From Pyrenochaeta sp. MPI-SDFR-AT-0127 (Eukaryota; Ascomycota; Dothideomycetes; Pleosporales; Cucurbitariaceae), in assembly GCA_020747015.1 (NCBI GenBank), contig JAGTJM010000003.1:1116001-1180000 (forward strand): 64,000 bases of DNA. Reading direction: 5' to 3'. The notes beneath the pieces are model-generated. The model did no database searches and was not told the origin of the DNA. It saw nothing but the letters and a program-made list of their open reading frames with translations. Shown here piece by piece: positions 36,096-49,100 of the stretch (position 1 is the stretch's first letter; each line of letters opens with the position of its first letter). The position numbers and the translations under genes were made by a program.

Positions 36096-37175
36096 ATGGC
36101 TGAGCATCAGAAAGAGATAGAAGAGTTTGGCCAAAATGATGATTTCTGGTTATTCGGTTACGGGTGAGTTATACCTTACATTGAAGTTGGAGTAATGAAA
36201 GTCTAACAACTACTAGGAGCTTGATATGGAAACCTCCACCACATTACGGTACAATAATTCAAGTACGCATAAGCACGACAAGTACTGAATTTTTGCAGAT
36301 CAACGCGTACCCGGATACATAGAAGGCTACGTTCGGCGCTTCTGGCAGGTAGGAAGACCTGCAACAACCATCACGGGAGATTAGAGCTAAGTATATACAG
36401 GCGAGGTATAATACAGCTGTTTAAAATATCTGGCACGTCTCGTGCTGACCCCACGTAGTGAAGACCACAGAGGAACACCGGAAGCACCAGGCCGAGTCGT
36501 CACACTCATCACACACGCACACTGGGAAACTTTGACAGACCATGTATGCTCAACTTTGCTCTGCTTGGTAAAAGCAAACTTCCAGCTTCTAATCATCCAC
36601 AGCATGAATCTACAGAACGCGTGTGGGGCGCTGCATATCACATCCCTTCCACCCACGTCGCAGAAGTCCGCCAATATCTCGATATCCGCGAGATAAACGG
36701 GTACAGTATACAATTCACACCCTTCCACCCCGCACCCTCAACAACCATAGTATCCTCTCCAGCCCCGGAGGAGGCAGCCACAGGACCATCACCTCCAGCG
36801 CAGCAGCACTCCGTGGGCGGCATAGTGCGCCAACGCACCATGTCCGTAGTCGCAGAGCCCAACTCGCTAAAGTGTCTCGTGTACATTGGACTACCGGCGA
36901 ACCCGCAGTTTCTGGGACCCCAGGACCCGGATGCGCTGGCGGAGAGGATTCTACAGAGCAAAGGGCCCAGTGGCGAGAATAGGGAGTATCTGTTTAATTT
37001 GGAAAAGGCGCTGTTGGGACTCAGTCGGGACAGCGAGGATGCTCATGTTAGTGATTTGGTCAGGCGATGCAGGGTGTTGGAAACGGAGGGCGAGACGAGG
37101 ATACCCGATGGTGATGGGACTACGGCGTTGCATAGAGTTGGGAGCACAGAGGAGCAGGAGGAAGTAGAGAAGTAG
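36096..37175 (+). CDS. ChaC-family gamma-glutamylcyclotransferase with a 5-nt microexon
   Basis: Six exons, 36096-36163, 36217-36248, 36299-36348, 36401-36405, 36459-36543 and 36603-37175, encode 270 aa. ChaC enzymes split glutathione to 5-oxoproline and Cys-Gly in the cytosol. Motifs cross splice sites: FGYGSLIWKPP (exons 1-2), VPGYIEGYVRRFWQ (exon 3), ASEDHRGTPEAPGRVVTLI (exons 4-5) and ERVWGAAY (exon 6). QYLDIREINGY contains the glutamate I take to be the conserved active-site acid. Exon 4 is only GCGAG; without it the frame breaks and the conserved Ala-Ser before EDHRGTP is lost. An insert of about 70 residues rich in Ser/Pro (about 125-195) is larger than in yeast Gcg1. The gene begins 218 bp after the COQ6 stop on the same strand. 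Confidence 0.9.
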
Positions 37176-38242
37176 ATTAACACTTGTATCAAATATGCTT
37201 TTGTCATATCTTTTGTTATTTGCAAGATGAAAGTCTGTCTGTGGCAGTTCTTGCCAGCACGACAAGTCTGGGACTTTTTCTTCACGCAATACTCGTGTTC
37301 GGCAAACCAGATGTTGGAGTTCCGAGTGCTACATAGAATGCATCGGCCGCCAATCGACAACAGGTGCATCAATTGCCAAGACACCACAATGCATGCAGAG
37401 TAGCTGTGGTGCCAGCGAAACGCAAATTGTGTGCCATCCCAAGCTTTTGGTCGGCGATGATGGGCAAGGAGGTATTTCCACGGCTATGAGTAAAGATGTG
37501 AAGACGAATGCGAAAGTTGTAGGTCAGTCCCATATAATCTCTGTCCCAAGTACATTTGGAGTGCACAGTGCTGAGTAAAGTCTTAGGCAGCCGAGTAACC
37601 CTACCGAAAGCCCTTGGACGAACTTCTCGTTGGCTTGTATCATGTACCTGAGTGGAGATCGGTTTTGTGCGACATCGGGAAAAAGGGGACAGTAATGTAT
37701 ACGAGCCGTTCACGCGTGACTGCACGTCCAAACCTGGAACATGCTCTAATCGTGAACAGAGGGCGGCGGTTGAAGCTTTGCTCCAATTCGCTGCATTAAG
37801 CAGCGTGGCAAACAAAAGTATGTATTTTCTTTATTGTTGCAGCTTGGCCTCGTTGCGGGTCCTCAACGTTGTCCAACTATCAGTATCTGTATCTGGCAAT
37901 TGCTCAAGGTTCGGTATCCCGAATCGGCATGTGTAGTATGTCTAGTCGCAAATGCCTCTTTCCTTGGCCATGTTGTTGAATAGTAATCATCCTCTTATAT
38001 GTCGTAATTCGTGAGAGCCCAATGCCGTCGTGCCGATGGTTCGATCCGAATAAATGAAATCGTCCAAAATACCTTGGAATGCTCTATCGTGCGCCAAATT
38101 TGGCAATACATAAATGTGCCAAGTAAAATGCTACAGTAATACAGTATCAATGTCTTCCTCAATGTCCATAATGGTTGCACGGTCCTCTTATCCGTTGTGG
38201 TACTGTTGTTGTGATGCAGGCCCTGAATGCACGCCAAGACCG
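37176..38242. other. convergent intergenic region
   Basis: About 1.07 kb between two 3' ends. The minus-strand frame 37369-37815 starts at TTG and has no motif, and plus-strand frames are short. If the last intron of the neighbouring regulator is not spliced, its frame runs on to 37995. Confidence 0.45.
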
Positions 38243-40570
38243 TCAGCAATCCATCAGCTGGAACCGGCAGGAATCTGCAGCCAAGTGAAGAGACACATGA
38301 AAAGGTGGAGTACTTACATACAAAGCCATAGCCAGACCCAAATCCATATAAATCTTCGTCTGGTCCTCCAGTCGCGGAGAGGCCAACTCCGCCGAGGCCG
38401 CTTTCACCGCTTGGTGAGAAGCCGTCGTTTGGCGGATGGGGACCCAAGCTTAATGCAGCCCAGTCGATGCTTTCCCACTCGGCGAAGTCTGGTTCGGCAA
38501 CATGATGTTGCAGCGGTCCGACAGGACTGTTGGCGTCTTCAGCTTTTGAAGGCGCTTCGAAATATGGCTCGAGCCTACGTACAAGAGACAATCAAGTATA
38601 AGCAAACGCACGGATCGGCAAGAATTTGCGGTTCTCTAACCTTAGAGTAACAATCCTTTCCCATAGGTGGCACACAGCTTCGTTGAGCTTGTAGCTAACC
38701 CAGCCGCAGAAGTGTAGTCGTTCGAGCAGGGCTTGTGCTGATGAGATGCCGAACTCAGTGCATGCGAGAGATGCCTGATAGACGAACCACTCGCATTCGA
38801 CCGAGCCTTCGGCCGATATTGCGCCAATAGAGAGAATCCATAAAAGAAGGTCGGGACAATACTGCCATTCAGAACGTATGGTGCAGTTGAGTGCCTTTTC
38901 AAGTCGCTTGCTTGCCGCGAAGTGGAGTAGGTGGATATCAGATCGTCGCTTCATTGCTTCGGTTGTGCGAACGGTAAAGATAAGGAGTGCGACGCATAGC
39001 GCGTCTTCGAGGGGCGTAATGAGGTATTCATTTTCGCGCAGCCATTTGAGCAGCATGCACTCCAGCACACATGAGAAATTTTGAATGTCAAGAGGGTCTA
39101 GCGGGCTGTCTGGGTCGCCAAACCAGACATTGAGATCGGCGATCAGTATGAGCACGGATTCGACCAATTCGGTAAGAGAGTCTTTGACGCCAGCATGTCG
39201 GCAGTAGTCGATGAGATGCTGTGATATATTTGGCCGATATCCTGGAGGATGGCGAGGAGAAGTTGCAGTGGTGATATAATCTAGAGTTGAGTGGGTCGGC
39301 GGTTCAAAGGACGCTATGGCGTGAGCGGTCGAATGCCTGATGCTCAGTAAGCACATGCCAAACTGGTTCAGGCCACAACGTGGGGAAGGAAGGTGTCACA
39401 CACCAAAGTATAAATGCTTGCAAAATGCGATTCGAGTTCATTGCCGTGAGTCCTCCTCTCAAGTGCACCATTCTTTGCAAACCGTTCAAGTGTATTGCGC
39501 GTTGATTTGGCTGGTCGTCGTCAAGTCTTTCCTGGTCAAAAAGAGGCAATAATAGACCTTCTTCCACAGTCAGTAGGTTGAATACTGCGCCGATATTTGC
39601 ATCCGAAATCCCAACAGTCGAGTCTGGGTCAGAGATGGCCGAGTTGATCGCGGCGATGGCCTGTGCTCGATGGTGCAGGATTGTCTCGATGGAGCCTCTT
39701 CCCACAATGTAGAGATGGAGCGCAATGGTGCACAGCAAGCTATGCATGAAGCCTTGATTGCTGATTGCTGTTCCAAACCAGTCAGATCTCATTAACGTCG
39801 AGCGATGTCGAATGTCAACTGCGATGATGCCGGGAGCCATTTCCGTGACGACTAGAGTAACCAGGTTAGCGGTATGTCCTTCGAAATAGGCATTGCCAAA
39901 AACAACCCGCTGCCCATGCTGCATGCGCCTAAAATTGTTTTCTATGTGTCCATGCAATGCGTTTGAACAGGGTTGTCGTGCCGCAAAACTCGGCAATCTG
40001 ACAAGTTTATTAATGGAGATGCAGGAACCAATACTCACAGTGTTCCAGAAGCTCCGACACGCTTCCATTGATCTCCACCGACGAAGTTCGAAAAGGGTCG
40101 AATAGCCGATTGTTGGGGTCCTCTACAGGTGACGCAGGCTTGAGTAAAAGGCATCTTGGGCAGAGTCCTTGGCCGGGGCGGCAGAGAAAGATCTGACAGT
40201 CGGGACAGACTTCACTTTTCACCAAGGTGTAATTGTTTGTTTCCAAAGACGGGAAATAATCGGGTTTGCTGGGGACAATTGGTGGACTCGGTGTGGCGGT
40301 GTTGGGCGTGAGCAATGAATCGGGGGTACCGGCGCTCCTGGGACTGGTGCTCTCGGGACTCGCAGTTTTCCTTTGTTTCGTGGCATGCTTGCTTGTGGAC
40401 CATGGACGCTCTCTCCGCGCCTTTTGCATGACAAAAGAGCGAGCATTTCGGCGACCTTGGCGGGAAGTCTTTGCTTGAGCCGCATCGACAAAAAGAAAGT
40501 CCTGCTGAATAGGAACGGTGGGCTGGGAGCGTTGTCTCTCCTTGGCGGCCTCCCTCTGGCCCTCCATCAT
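38243..40570 (-). CDS. fungal-specific transcription factor (Fungal_trans_2/DUF3468 type), 5 exons
   Basis: Exons 40570-40035, 39997-39404, 39336-38641, 38574-38318 and 38274-38243 give 704 aa. The opening FLFVDAAQ...RRNARSFVMQKARRERPW block and the long all-helical region (LQAFILWHSTAHAIASFEPP near 375, RLHFCGWVSYKLNEAVCHLWERIV near 595) match the Fungal_trans_2 family, whose members often lack the Zn2Cys6 finger. A small cluster, CPDC...CxxC near 125-143, could bind a metal. The acidic, Gly/Asp-rich C-terminus is typical of activation regions. Two borders are weaker: the first intron is only 37 bp (39998-40034), and the last exon (32 bp after a 43-bp intron) could instead be read through to 37995. 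Target genes are unknown. Confidence 0.78.
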
Positions 40571-41729
40571 TCTCCCCCGGTACAGGAACAGCGGTACGCC
40601 GTATTGTTGACCTGTTCCAGAGAAAGGCGATGATGGGAGAGCTCAGCAAGGGCTGACCAGGAGAAAGGTGCAAGTAGTGGCAAGGCTCAAATTTCCTAAT
40701 TGATGCTCAGTCGCCACCATTTTGATTTGAACGGCTGCCGGAATGGCGTTGGGCTGCGGCTGTTTCGTCTCTGAGGTGCAACTGGTCGTCTTGGAGGGGT
40801 TCGAGGCGTGAAACTATCAAGAACCCGATTCGTGCTAGGCTGCAGAAGCGAGGTCCGGGGTGACAGGCACCTTGCTACCGACGTCAACCCTTTGGTATCC
40901 TGTGTGGTGGTGCGGGAGCCTCACTGCTGCTTTGGTCCACGGGAAGGTTTCTAGAAACCGGCGAGCGAAGCAGGGTCTGGGGGCGTATATGTAGTCCGTG
41001 GAGCCATGCGGCGACCCTGTGCCGAAGCCTCTCGAAAATAGCCCGGTACCTGGTTGGCGCGGGCGTTTGCATGGGAATACTGGCTCTGGCACAGGTTGTC
41101 CGTCCTGGTGTGCGTGCTTGTGGGCTGACTGATGGGGCGATGTCATCCTATCAGGAGAAAAAAATTGAAATGTTCATGAGGCTGATGGGAAATAAGAAAT
41201 AACGGTCGCGAGAAATTGCCCATGGGAGCCATCTCTACCATTGTCGGAAGCGCCCAGTTGGGGAATGGAACCACTCTCGGCGTACGGGGCGCTGCTCAAC
41301 GGCCAGGACATGTGACGTACCGCCGTTGACGTTGGACGACAGCGAGCCGAGACTCGTTGGGGCCAATTGTGCCATGTTGATGGGTTGGCGCTCGCCTGAA
41401 TCATGGGCATTCCAAATCTGCCTTGTCGCCATCGTGTTGTGCTAATATTGTTTCTAAAGATATGATGGTGGTAGTGGTGGTGGTGGTTGCTCGGGCCCCA
41501 GGCAGGGGTGTTTTCCGTGTAGACCCTGGACATCCACGCTTTTGGCGCAGTGGGAAATGCGTAGTCGGCACCTCTCGCAACAAGACACCCACCATGGCAT
41601 GAAGCATTGCGCTGGACGAGGAGATGGAACTGCGCGGATTCGACGACGTCACCCAGAGAACCCATAAAAGTCACCGCCCTTAGACTCCTGACCGGCCAGC
41701 ACGCCCAGGGCCCGCGCCCACCCTCGACC
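40571..41729. other. divergent intergenic region, possible unresolved frames
   Basis: About 1.16 kb between the transcription factor and ZIP starts. Minus-strand frames at 40835-41146 and 41174-41755 are open and Pro/His-rich. I found no conserved motif or convincing splicing that would join them into a gene, so they are left out. Confidence 0.4.
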
Positions 41730-43211
41730 ATGACGGGCGCTGGGGAGCAGCTCATCGCAGGTCAGTCGCCTCTCCTGCCATATTGCAAGATTAGTGGCGC
41801 TTAGATACTGACGGGGATCCGCGAATACCAGGCCTGTCCACTGAACTGCTCAGGGCGGAGCTCCAGCGACGAAACGAACGGCCGGCGTGCGGGACCAAGG
41901 CGGGCAAAGGCGCATACAACACATGGCTCCATGTCTTCGCACTGTTCCTGATACTCGGCCTGAGCACGGCAGGTATGTTCAGTCGGGTGCCTATGATTGC
42001 CCAATGTGGGACTGACGCGCACAACAGCTTGCTCCTTCCCCATCGTCGTCAAGCGCTTCCCTGGCTTCCCCATCCCCCACAAATTCCTCTTCCTATCCAG
42101 ACACTTCGGCACAGGCGTCCTCATAGCAACCGCGTTTGTCCACCTCCTGCCCACCGCCTTCGAATCCCTCACCGACCCATGTCTTCCTCGCTTCTGGAAC
42201 AAAGGGTACCCGGCTACCCCCGGCCTCGTCGCCATGACGTCTGTGTTCGTCGTCGTGGGCATTGAGATGTTCTTTGCCTCCAGAGGTGCTGGACACGTCC
42301 ACTCCATGGAATACGAGACGCTGGGCCTCGACGACCGCCAGGACAGTACGCGCCCTCATCATAGGAGGAGCCATAGCTATGGGAGATACAGCAACAGCAC
42401 TGCAAGAACCAATGGGCATGTCCCAGCCATCGTCTTGCATGACATGGAGTCATCCGACAACCTGATGGCAGGGCGATCCCCATCTCTTTCCCTTGCCTCG
42501 CCCATGTCCCTGAGTGCGCCCAACCACCACCCCGCAGCCGGAGATGCCATAGATGACGATGATGATTCCGACCTCGACATCACCCCAGAAGAGCTTGGGC
42601 CGCAGGAAGCAGACGACTCGGAAGATGAATCTCGTTTACTGTCCCGCCCCCACGCTCACAAGCAACCTCACCATCTGCGGGACAACTCGCCCGAGACCGC
42701 GGAAAAGACTGAAGCGCAGAATCAGAAACTGCTCCTGCAGTGTCTGCTGCTGGAAGCCGGCATTCTCTTCCACAGTGTCTTCATTGGCATGGCTTTGTCA
42801 GTAGCCACTGGCACGCCATTTGCTGTTCTCCTCGTGGCCATTTCGTTTCACCAGACGTTCGAGGGCTTTGCGCTCGGATCCAGAATTAGCGCTATCCGCT
42901 TTCCAGTTGGGTCTGTGAAACCCTGGTTGATGGCCCTAGCATACGGGACTACTACACCCATCGGGCAAGCTATTGGATTGGCGATACATACCTTATACGA
43001 CCCCGCAAGTCAAACTGGCTTACTGACCGTGGGCTTCATGAACGCCATATCCAGCGGCCTGCTCTTATTCGCCGGCTTGGTGGAGCTCCTCGCGGAAGAC
43101 TTTCTCAGCGACGAGAGCTATGTCACTTTGCAGGGCAAGAGACGTTTGCAAGCTTGCGCCAGCGTCGTGTGCGGCGCATTGTTGATGGCATTGGTCGGCG
43201 CATGGGCATAG
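41730..43211 (+). CDS. ZIP-family zinc/iron transporter, 3 exons
   Basis: Exons 41730-41760, 41805-41972 and 42028-43211 (introns of 44 and 55 bp) encode 460 aa. ZIP proteins bring Zn2+ or Fe2+ into the cytosol from outside or from organelles. Eight membrane segments fit: TM1 spans the second intron (FALFLILGLSTAACSFP), TM2 has FGTGVLIATAFVHLLP, and after a loop of about 150 residues TM4 has GILFHSVFIGMALSV and TM5 AISFHQTFEGFALGSRI, the metal-binding histidine motifs. The loop is His/Asp-rich (HHRRSHSYG, PHAHKQPHH, DDDDSD), as expected for metal sensing. A Cys-poor N-terminus of about 60 residues precedes TM1. The 31-bp first exon was set by frame, with an ATG in good context. Plasma membrane or vacuolar location cannot be decided. 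Confidence 0.93.
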
Positions 43212-46101
43212 ATTTGGTTTACTGAGCATCATCTTTTTCGGCTCGCTCCGCATTTGCTACGCGTACTTGCTCGTTATTTGCCGACTATTTGCTTCATAAT
43301 CATACTTTCCCCACGTGAGTGTATTCGCACGGACCCCGATCCTTTGGCACGGTCGATGCATGTCTACATGGCGTGACACTAGTTGAAGCCATGGAGACAT
43401 GCAATCGGATGTTATCAAACCGATTGATACGAAGACTAATTTACGCATCGGATGCCTTACCCTATTTATCTGTTGCACGCTCGCCTCCTCTGGGACGATG
43501 ATAAGCTACCTTTTTGTAAAAGTACAGACCTTTATAAAAGTAGTGTTTGAGAGCTTCTTTTCTTTGTAGCTTGTTATGTAGACACTATTGTTGATAGACG
43601 TGAGAATATGGTGCCAGTAGGTACATACCACCCAGCTTTATATGTTCGTCAATACGTCCCCTTTATTACCACTACTATTTCTCTGTGCAATCTGAGCACC
43701 AACGACTGTCCCACGACTTGATATATTCACAAGTCACCAGCCGTTGGAGTTAGAAAGGCCGTGAATCCCAGCATATTCATAGAATGCAAATCTCTTATTT
43801 TCAGCATGTTCCCCTCCTAATACTAATGTCTCAGCATCTGCTATACTCAAAATAACAATCATCAAAATGGCTAACGATGTTGACAAGGATAAATTCAAGT
43901 ACCCTGTATGAGTCGTTTTCGACAATTCCCAGAACTTTGACAATATTTGTCTATTTGTGGTGTTTCGATAAAGTATATGTCTTACCATGGAGTATTCATT
44001 CATACTCAGATTTTATCAAATAGAATAATCGGCATATCTATTCCTTTGATGGTAGGAATCGTGCGAAAGATTAGTAAAGCTGTATTGGAGAATGCTTTAA
44101 CCGATTTAACCGCTAAAATAACTCGCCCTGAAAGATGCTATATTTGACAGAATCACAGGAGTATCAATGTATGCGAAAGACAGATATCCAAGGCTATTTT
44201 ACAACAGACACCAAGCAATGCAGAAAACATGATCCAAAAAATACTAGCCAGTCCCTGGTATCTATTTGTCGCGCTACTAGCAAATCCTCGTACTAGATTG
44301 ACAGTAGATAGATAGTCACAGAGCCCAAGTATCTGCAAATCATAATACAGGAGCCGAAGATAGCGCAAATCTCATAGGAGAGCAAAGGCAATAGTAAAGA
44401 GGCCAATATTTGCTTTAAATAGCCTAGGGCTCTTTAAAATAAACATACCGGACCATTATATATTGCGATCGTTCTACCCAACGAGTAAAACCTTGTAGGT
44501 TGACCTGTAAGTAGCCAACTCGTATGAAGAATCACGGGCTTTGTGGGTCTTTGATCCTCTCAACTTAGAATGTGAAAATATCGTAATCATACATATCTTA
44601 ATTGAGAAAACTTATCTTGCGTGCCTAGCATGTGGTCTTGTCAGGGCAAAGGAAGACTCGTGCTGGCATGAGTTCGATAGCTCTTCCGACTGCTCGGACG
44701 GAACACCTGAGCTCAATGGGTTAAGATTTGTTGGATAAATTCTCTTGTAAGTATTCAATATCATTCCTGCATAAAAGATAATTCGTTGCCTTTATATTTA
44801 TGGCCACCGAAACTTCAGAAGCAACCTGAATCTGGCGTCAGGTCCTCCAAGGATGCTTCTCAGTATACGATTCATGCTATAAGTCGTGGGCACAATCGGC
44901 CCCTTAGAAGGACTCCGTATATTTATGGACCAATTAGCTACCTAATGTTCCAAAATCTGGCGAAATTTTATACCATATTTTGTTCAAAAGCGTGGTATGG
45001 TCGATGAGGAAACACAGTGCGATAGGGCAAAGGCAGCTGCCACTTGGATTGTCTTACACCTCACTCGATAGCTAATCAAAATGTGATAATTCGGTACAAA
45101 CTACCTCTCTCCGGATTGCGGGTTGAGTCTTGTGATCTCCTGTCAAAGAGCGATTGCTCTATTGCAATAGGCATGGACAGCAAGGTGGGTTGGGAACCTG
45201 GTTCTTGAAGCTGACATCTCGGGGTTTCAAGAGATTTACTAGACACTGTCTTTATTCGTCCCCCAACCAAAAGAGATATACGTCGCCGCTTATAGTCAGC
45301 TAAGCTGAAGTGTGGCTACCCACAAGACCTGCAATTGTCGCAGACTTGGCAGCCTTGTCGAGCTTGGCGTCGTACTATCTCGGGCACACTTGACCATCGG
45401 TTCAGTAGGAAGCTGTTCGGTCGAATTTGAGTTCCGCTTGCTCGAACGAAATGAGAGGCAACAATCAAGAGATATTCCCAGAAATTAAATTGTGTGATAC
45501 AGAAGTGCTTTGGGAGAATGAGGCTGCCAAGTATGGTCAGCCCACACGGCTGACTTCCCACGCGGCATCATGGCCTCAATTTCGCCAGGCCGCTAAGGTT
45601 GGTTTTGGCTGTCCTGATTCAGGATCATTTTCGCAGTATTATATTTCAATTAACCATGATATTCTACCCCGTCTTTCTCATTCTCGCGTGGGTTAGACTC
45701 AAGGCAATCGTGGAATTGTGACTGCCTCCGTGAAATGCGTGAACGCCACTTGCGCCCCCACACCCACTGATTGATCGTGAAAATGAGGACAGCCACCAAT
45801 GCTCAGCCTGGTCCATACAAACGCATGCATGCAGCTGCGCCATCATCGAATGGGCCTTCAACTGAAGCCTAGCCTCGTGTGCAGAAGTCTCTGGGATTAT
45901 GGATGTGACTATATCTAGTTCGAGCCCCCTCCTTTCGATTGTTCTGCCGTAGCCTTTCGCCAAAAATTCGTCACGTCGTTCTCACGTGCGATCTCTGCTC
46001 CTCCACATAGCAGCAATCTCCATCGCGAATATAATGTGTTGGTCAATGGCCCAAGTTTGTTGATTAGTTCGGGAACAAACACTAGACGCGTAATTTACGT
46101 C
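43212..46101. other. AT-rich gene-free region
   Basis: About 2.9 kb after the ZIP gene. Base composition shifts to AT-rich from about 43500 to 45300, with stops in all frames and no motif-bearing frame. It resembles a decayed repeat tract but no element could be named. The 3' end should hold the promoter of the large fusion gene. Confidence 0.5.
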
Positions 46102-49100
46102 ATGGAGTATCCAAAAGACCTTGACGATGCTAAAAGACATATCGCGTTGGTCAGGAAGGGGAAGGGGCTTGACAGGTCAGACTCCAACATTTCTGATCTC
46201 GAGAACGCCTTGATCATGTGAGTCGCCATTCGGCGATCCAAGTTTCATAATGTCCTGCTCACTCACATAGTTTGTCTGAACAACTCTATCAGAAATCAAC
46301 TCATTTTCTTTCCGAATTAATCCAGAACGCGGATGACAATCCATACCAGGTTGCGACGCCAACTTTGACTGTCACATTCACGTATCCGAGCAAAACGCTC
46401 AGAGTCGACTGTAATGAAGAGGGATTTTCGAAGGCTAATGTAGACGCAATATGCAAAATAGGCCGAAGTACGAAGGCTAAAACAGATAACTCCACAAGGT
46501 ACATTGGCGAAAAAGGTATTGGTTTCAAATCCGTATTTAAGGTTGCCGATGTGGTCCACCTCCAATCCGGCTACTACTCATTCAAATTCGACAAGCATGC
46601 ACGGCTAGGAATGATTGCGCCTGTTTGGGCCGATTTTCCAGAACGTATACGATCTGGGAAAACCTCAGTGCTTCTGCAGTTGTCTGCTGACTATGACCCT
46701 GAGGAGTTGGAGCACGACTTGAAGTCTTTGGACCCAAGATTGCTTCTGTTCTTACGAAAGTTAAAGCAGATCGATGTGATGAGCTTCAATAAGCTCGGCG
46801 ATGTTACGGGCAGTACTCTGAGGCGGTGCGATGTGCCATCGTCAGCCGATGGTGCAGACATGATCGATCTCCATCACGATGCCGCACTGTCAAGATTCAA
46901 AGTCATCAAACGCGTGGTAAAGGATATGCCACAGGACTCCAAGAGAGAAGGGTGCAAAACTTCTGAGGTGTTGCTAGGTTTTCCAATTGGCCCGGAAGGC
47001 GAACCTTGGCTCGCCCCTCAGAAAGTGTATGCGTTCCTTCCCATCAGAGATTACGGTTTCAAGGTTTGTACCGATACAACCAGAGAGTACTAGAAAGCTC
47101 ATTCATGTGTGTCTTTAGTTTGTTATTCAAGCCGACTTCTTGCTAGTTGCAAGTCGCGAAGACGTCAACGTATCGTCCGCATGGAACCGCCACTTGTTAG
47201 CTGCAATCCCCGAAGCCTTCTTGCAGGCAGTGCATACTTTGAACAAAGGAGAATTACGTTATCAGTGGACTAGGTACCTCCCTGACCAACGCTCTTTCTC
47301 AAGCTTTTTCGAACAGCTCAACACCAACATCATACGCGTGTTGTCACAAGCTAATGTCATAGAAGCCTGGTCTGGTGTGCTGGCAATGCCGTGCAAGCTG
47401 AAGTATATACACTCTGAGTTTCGGGACTCCAAGGGTGAGCCGTTGATTCAATCAAAAAAAATATTGATAGGCTACATATCAGAGAACTACAGCTCGTTGG
47501 ACGGCGCTGCACTGGAGCGACTTGGAGTTCGACCGCTTTCACCAGCGGAGTTTGTAGCCGATCTACGCCTCTTCATCGCGTCAGATACGGCTGCTTTTCG
47601 AGCTATGGCCTACGCATGGCACTCTTCGCTAGCCTCTGCCCTTCTAAGGGCCATCGATAAAGACCCACATATTCTGCGCGATCTTAGGTCAATACCAATA
47701 ATTCCTCTGAAGAATGGACACTGGGTGGCAGCTAAGGATCAGCAAACATACTTTGCTAGCGCATTCGAAGTACTCAATATACCTCGTGGTACTTTACTCG
47801 GCGAGATAGACCCACTCGCAGCTGCAAGCCAATTTCGCAAACACCTCTTTCATAATCTTGGGGCAGAAACGTATAGCAGAACTCTTGTATGCGAGGCGAT
47901 AGTCCGAGAGCAACAGCTGGTGGGTTTTGAGCCCAACGAAATTCAAGCTTGCGATCATATTGCTCGCGCGCTATTCTTGTTCGAATCTGGATGGAAGAAT
48001 TATGGCGGACATGAGCTCTGGGTCGCGACTGAAGACGGCTCAGCGAAACGCGGTTCAGAAACCTACACGCATTCTACGAAACCACGTTCAGCAAAAAAAG
48101 TGCTTGCTGAGAGGTTCACATCCTTCAACTTCCTGCACAGAGGCTATGATAATGCGCCACTGACTATATTGGGTGACTGGACAGGGTGGCTGCTTGAGAA
48201 CCTCCACTTGGCAGAATTACCACGCTTGGTTGTTAGCATGTCGCCAAAGCTTGTCCTTGCCACAGATTTTCGAGTTTTGAGAAAAGAGGATCCGATACAA
48301 TTACTCCTTGTACTTCGTGATTATTGGAATCACTACAGCATAATGTTCTTATCGTCAGAATCTTCAGAGTGCGACCATGAGGATGCGAAGTCGAGCCTTC
48401 GTGCAACACTAGCCGCCGTTGAGGTTCCTTGTGTAGGGGGTCGTATACAACCACTTGGCCAAACTACTATGCCAACTGCAGACATTGTATCGGGCGCGAT
48501 GGATGCTGCTAGCTTTCTTGAAGTACCAGAACCCGAGGACCCTCGGTGGAATTTTCTGAGTCATTTCGGAGTCATCATGAATCCGGGGATAGATCAATTT
48601 GTGAAGTGTCTTCGTCAAATCAAAGCGACAACAGGTTCATTCAAACGCATATCTGATTTATACCGACAACTACATGCCCTTGCGGAGGAACATAGGGACG
48701 AAATAAGGTAAGATTCATCTAGATGTTGGTCCTCGTCACTAAATAGCTGACACAGTTGAAGGGAGATCTTTGCAACCGAAGAGCTCATCTTCATTCCATC
48801 TACAATGAACGGAAAGTCTGACATCTGGGTCAAGTCTTCAATATGCGTATGGAGTGGCCCTCGATGGCTCCGTAAAACGCCTTTATTGGATGACATATAT
48901 GCCGACCTTTCGTTGTTCTTTCGCGTAACATTGGGGATTCATAAGACGACGTGGCGAACGATCATTGGTGAAGCCGAGTGTATTCATGCATCCGATGACT
49001 TGAAGTATATCACGGAGGTGTTTCTTGCGCTGGATGCATTCATTGGTGAAGCTGACCCTATCAAAAAACACGACATCATCGATGCATTAAGCCAGGCATA

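Noticed and set aside
37369..37815. 148-codon minus-strand frame between convergent genes
   Set aside because: Its start is TTG and no conserved motif or splice partner is visible.
41174..41755. 193-codon minus-strand frame overlapping the ZIP start
   Set aside because: Low-complexity His runs, no motif, and overlap with the first ZIP exon on the other strand; likely chance.
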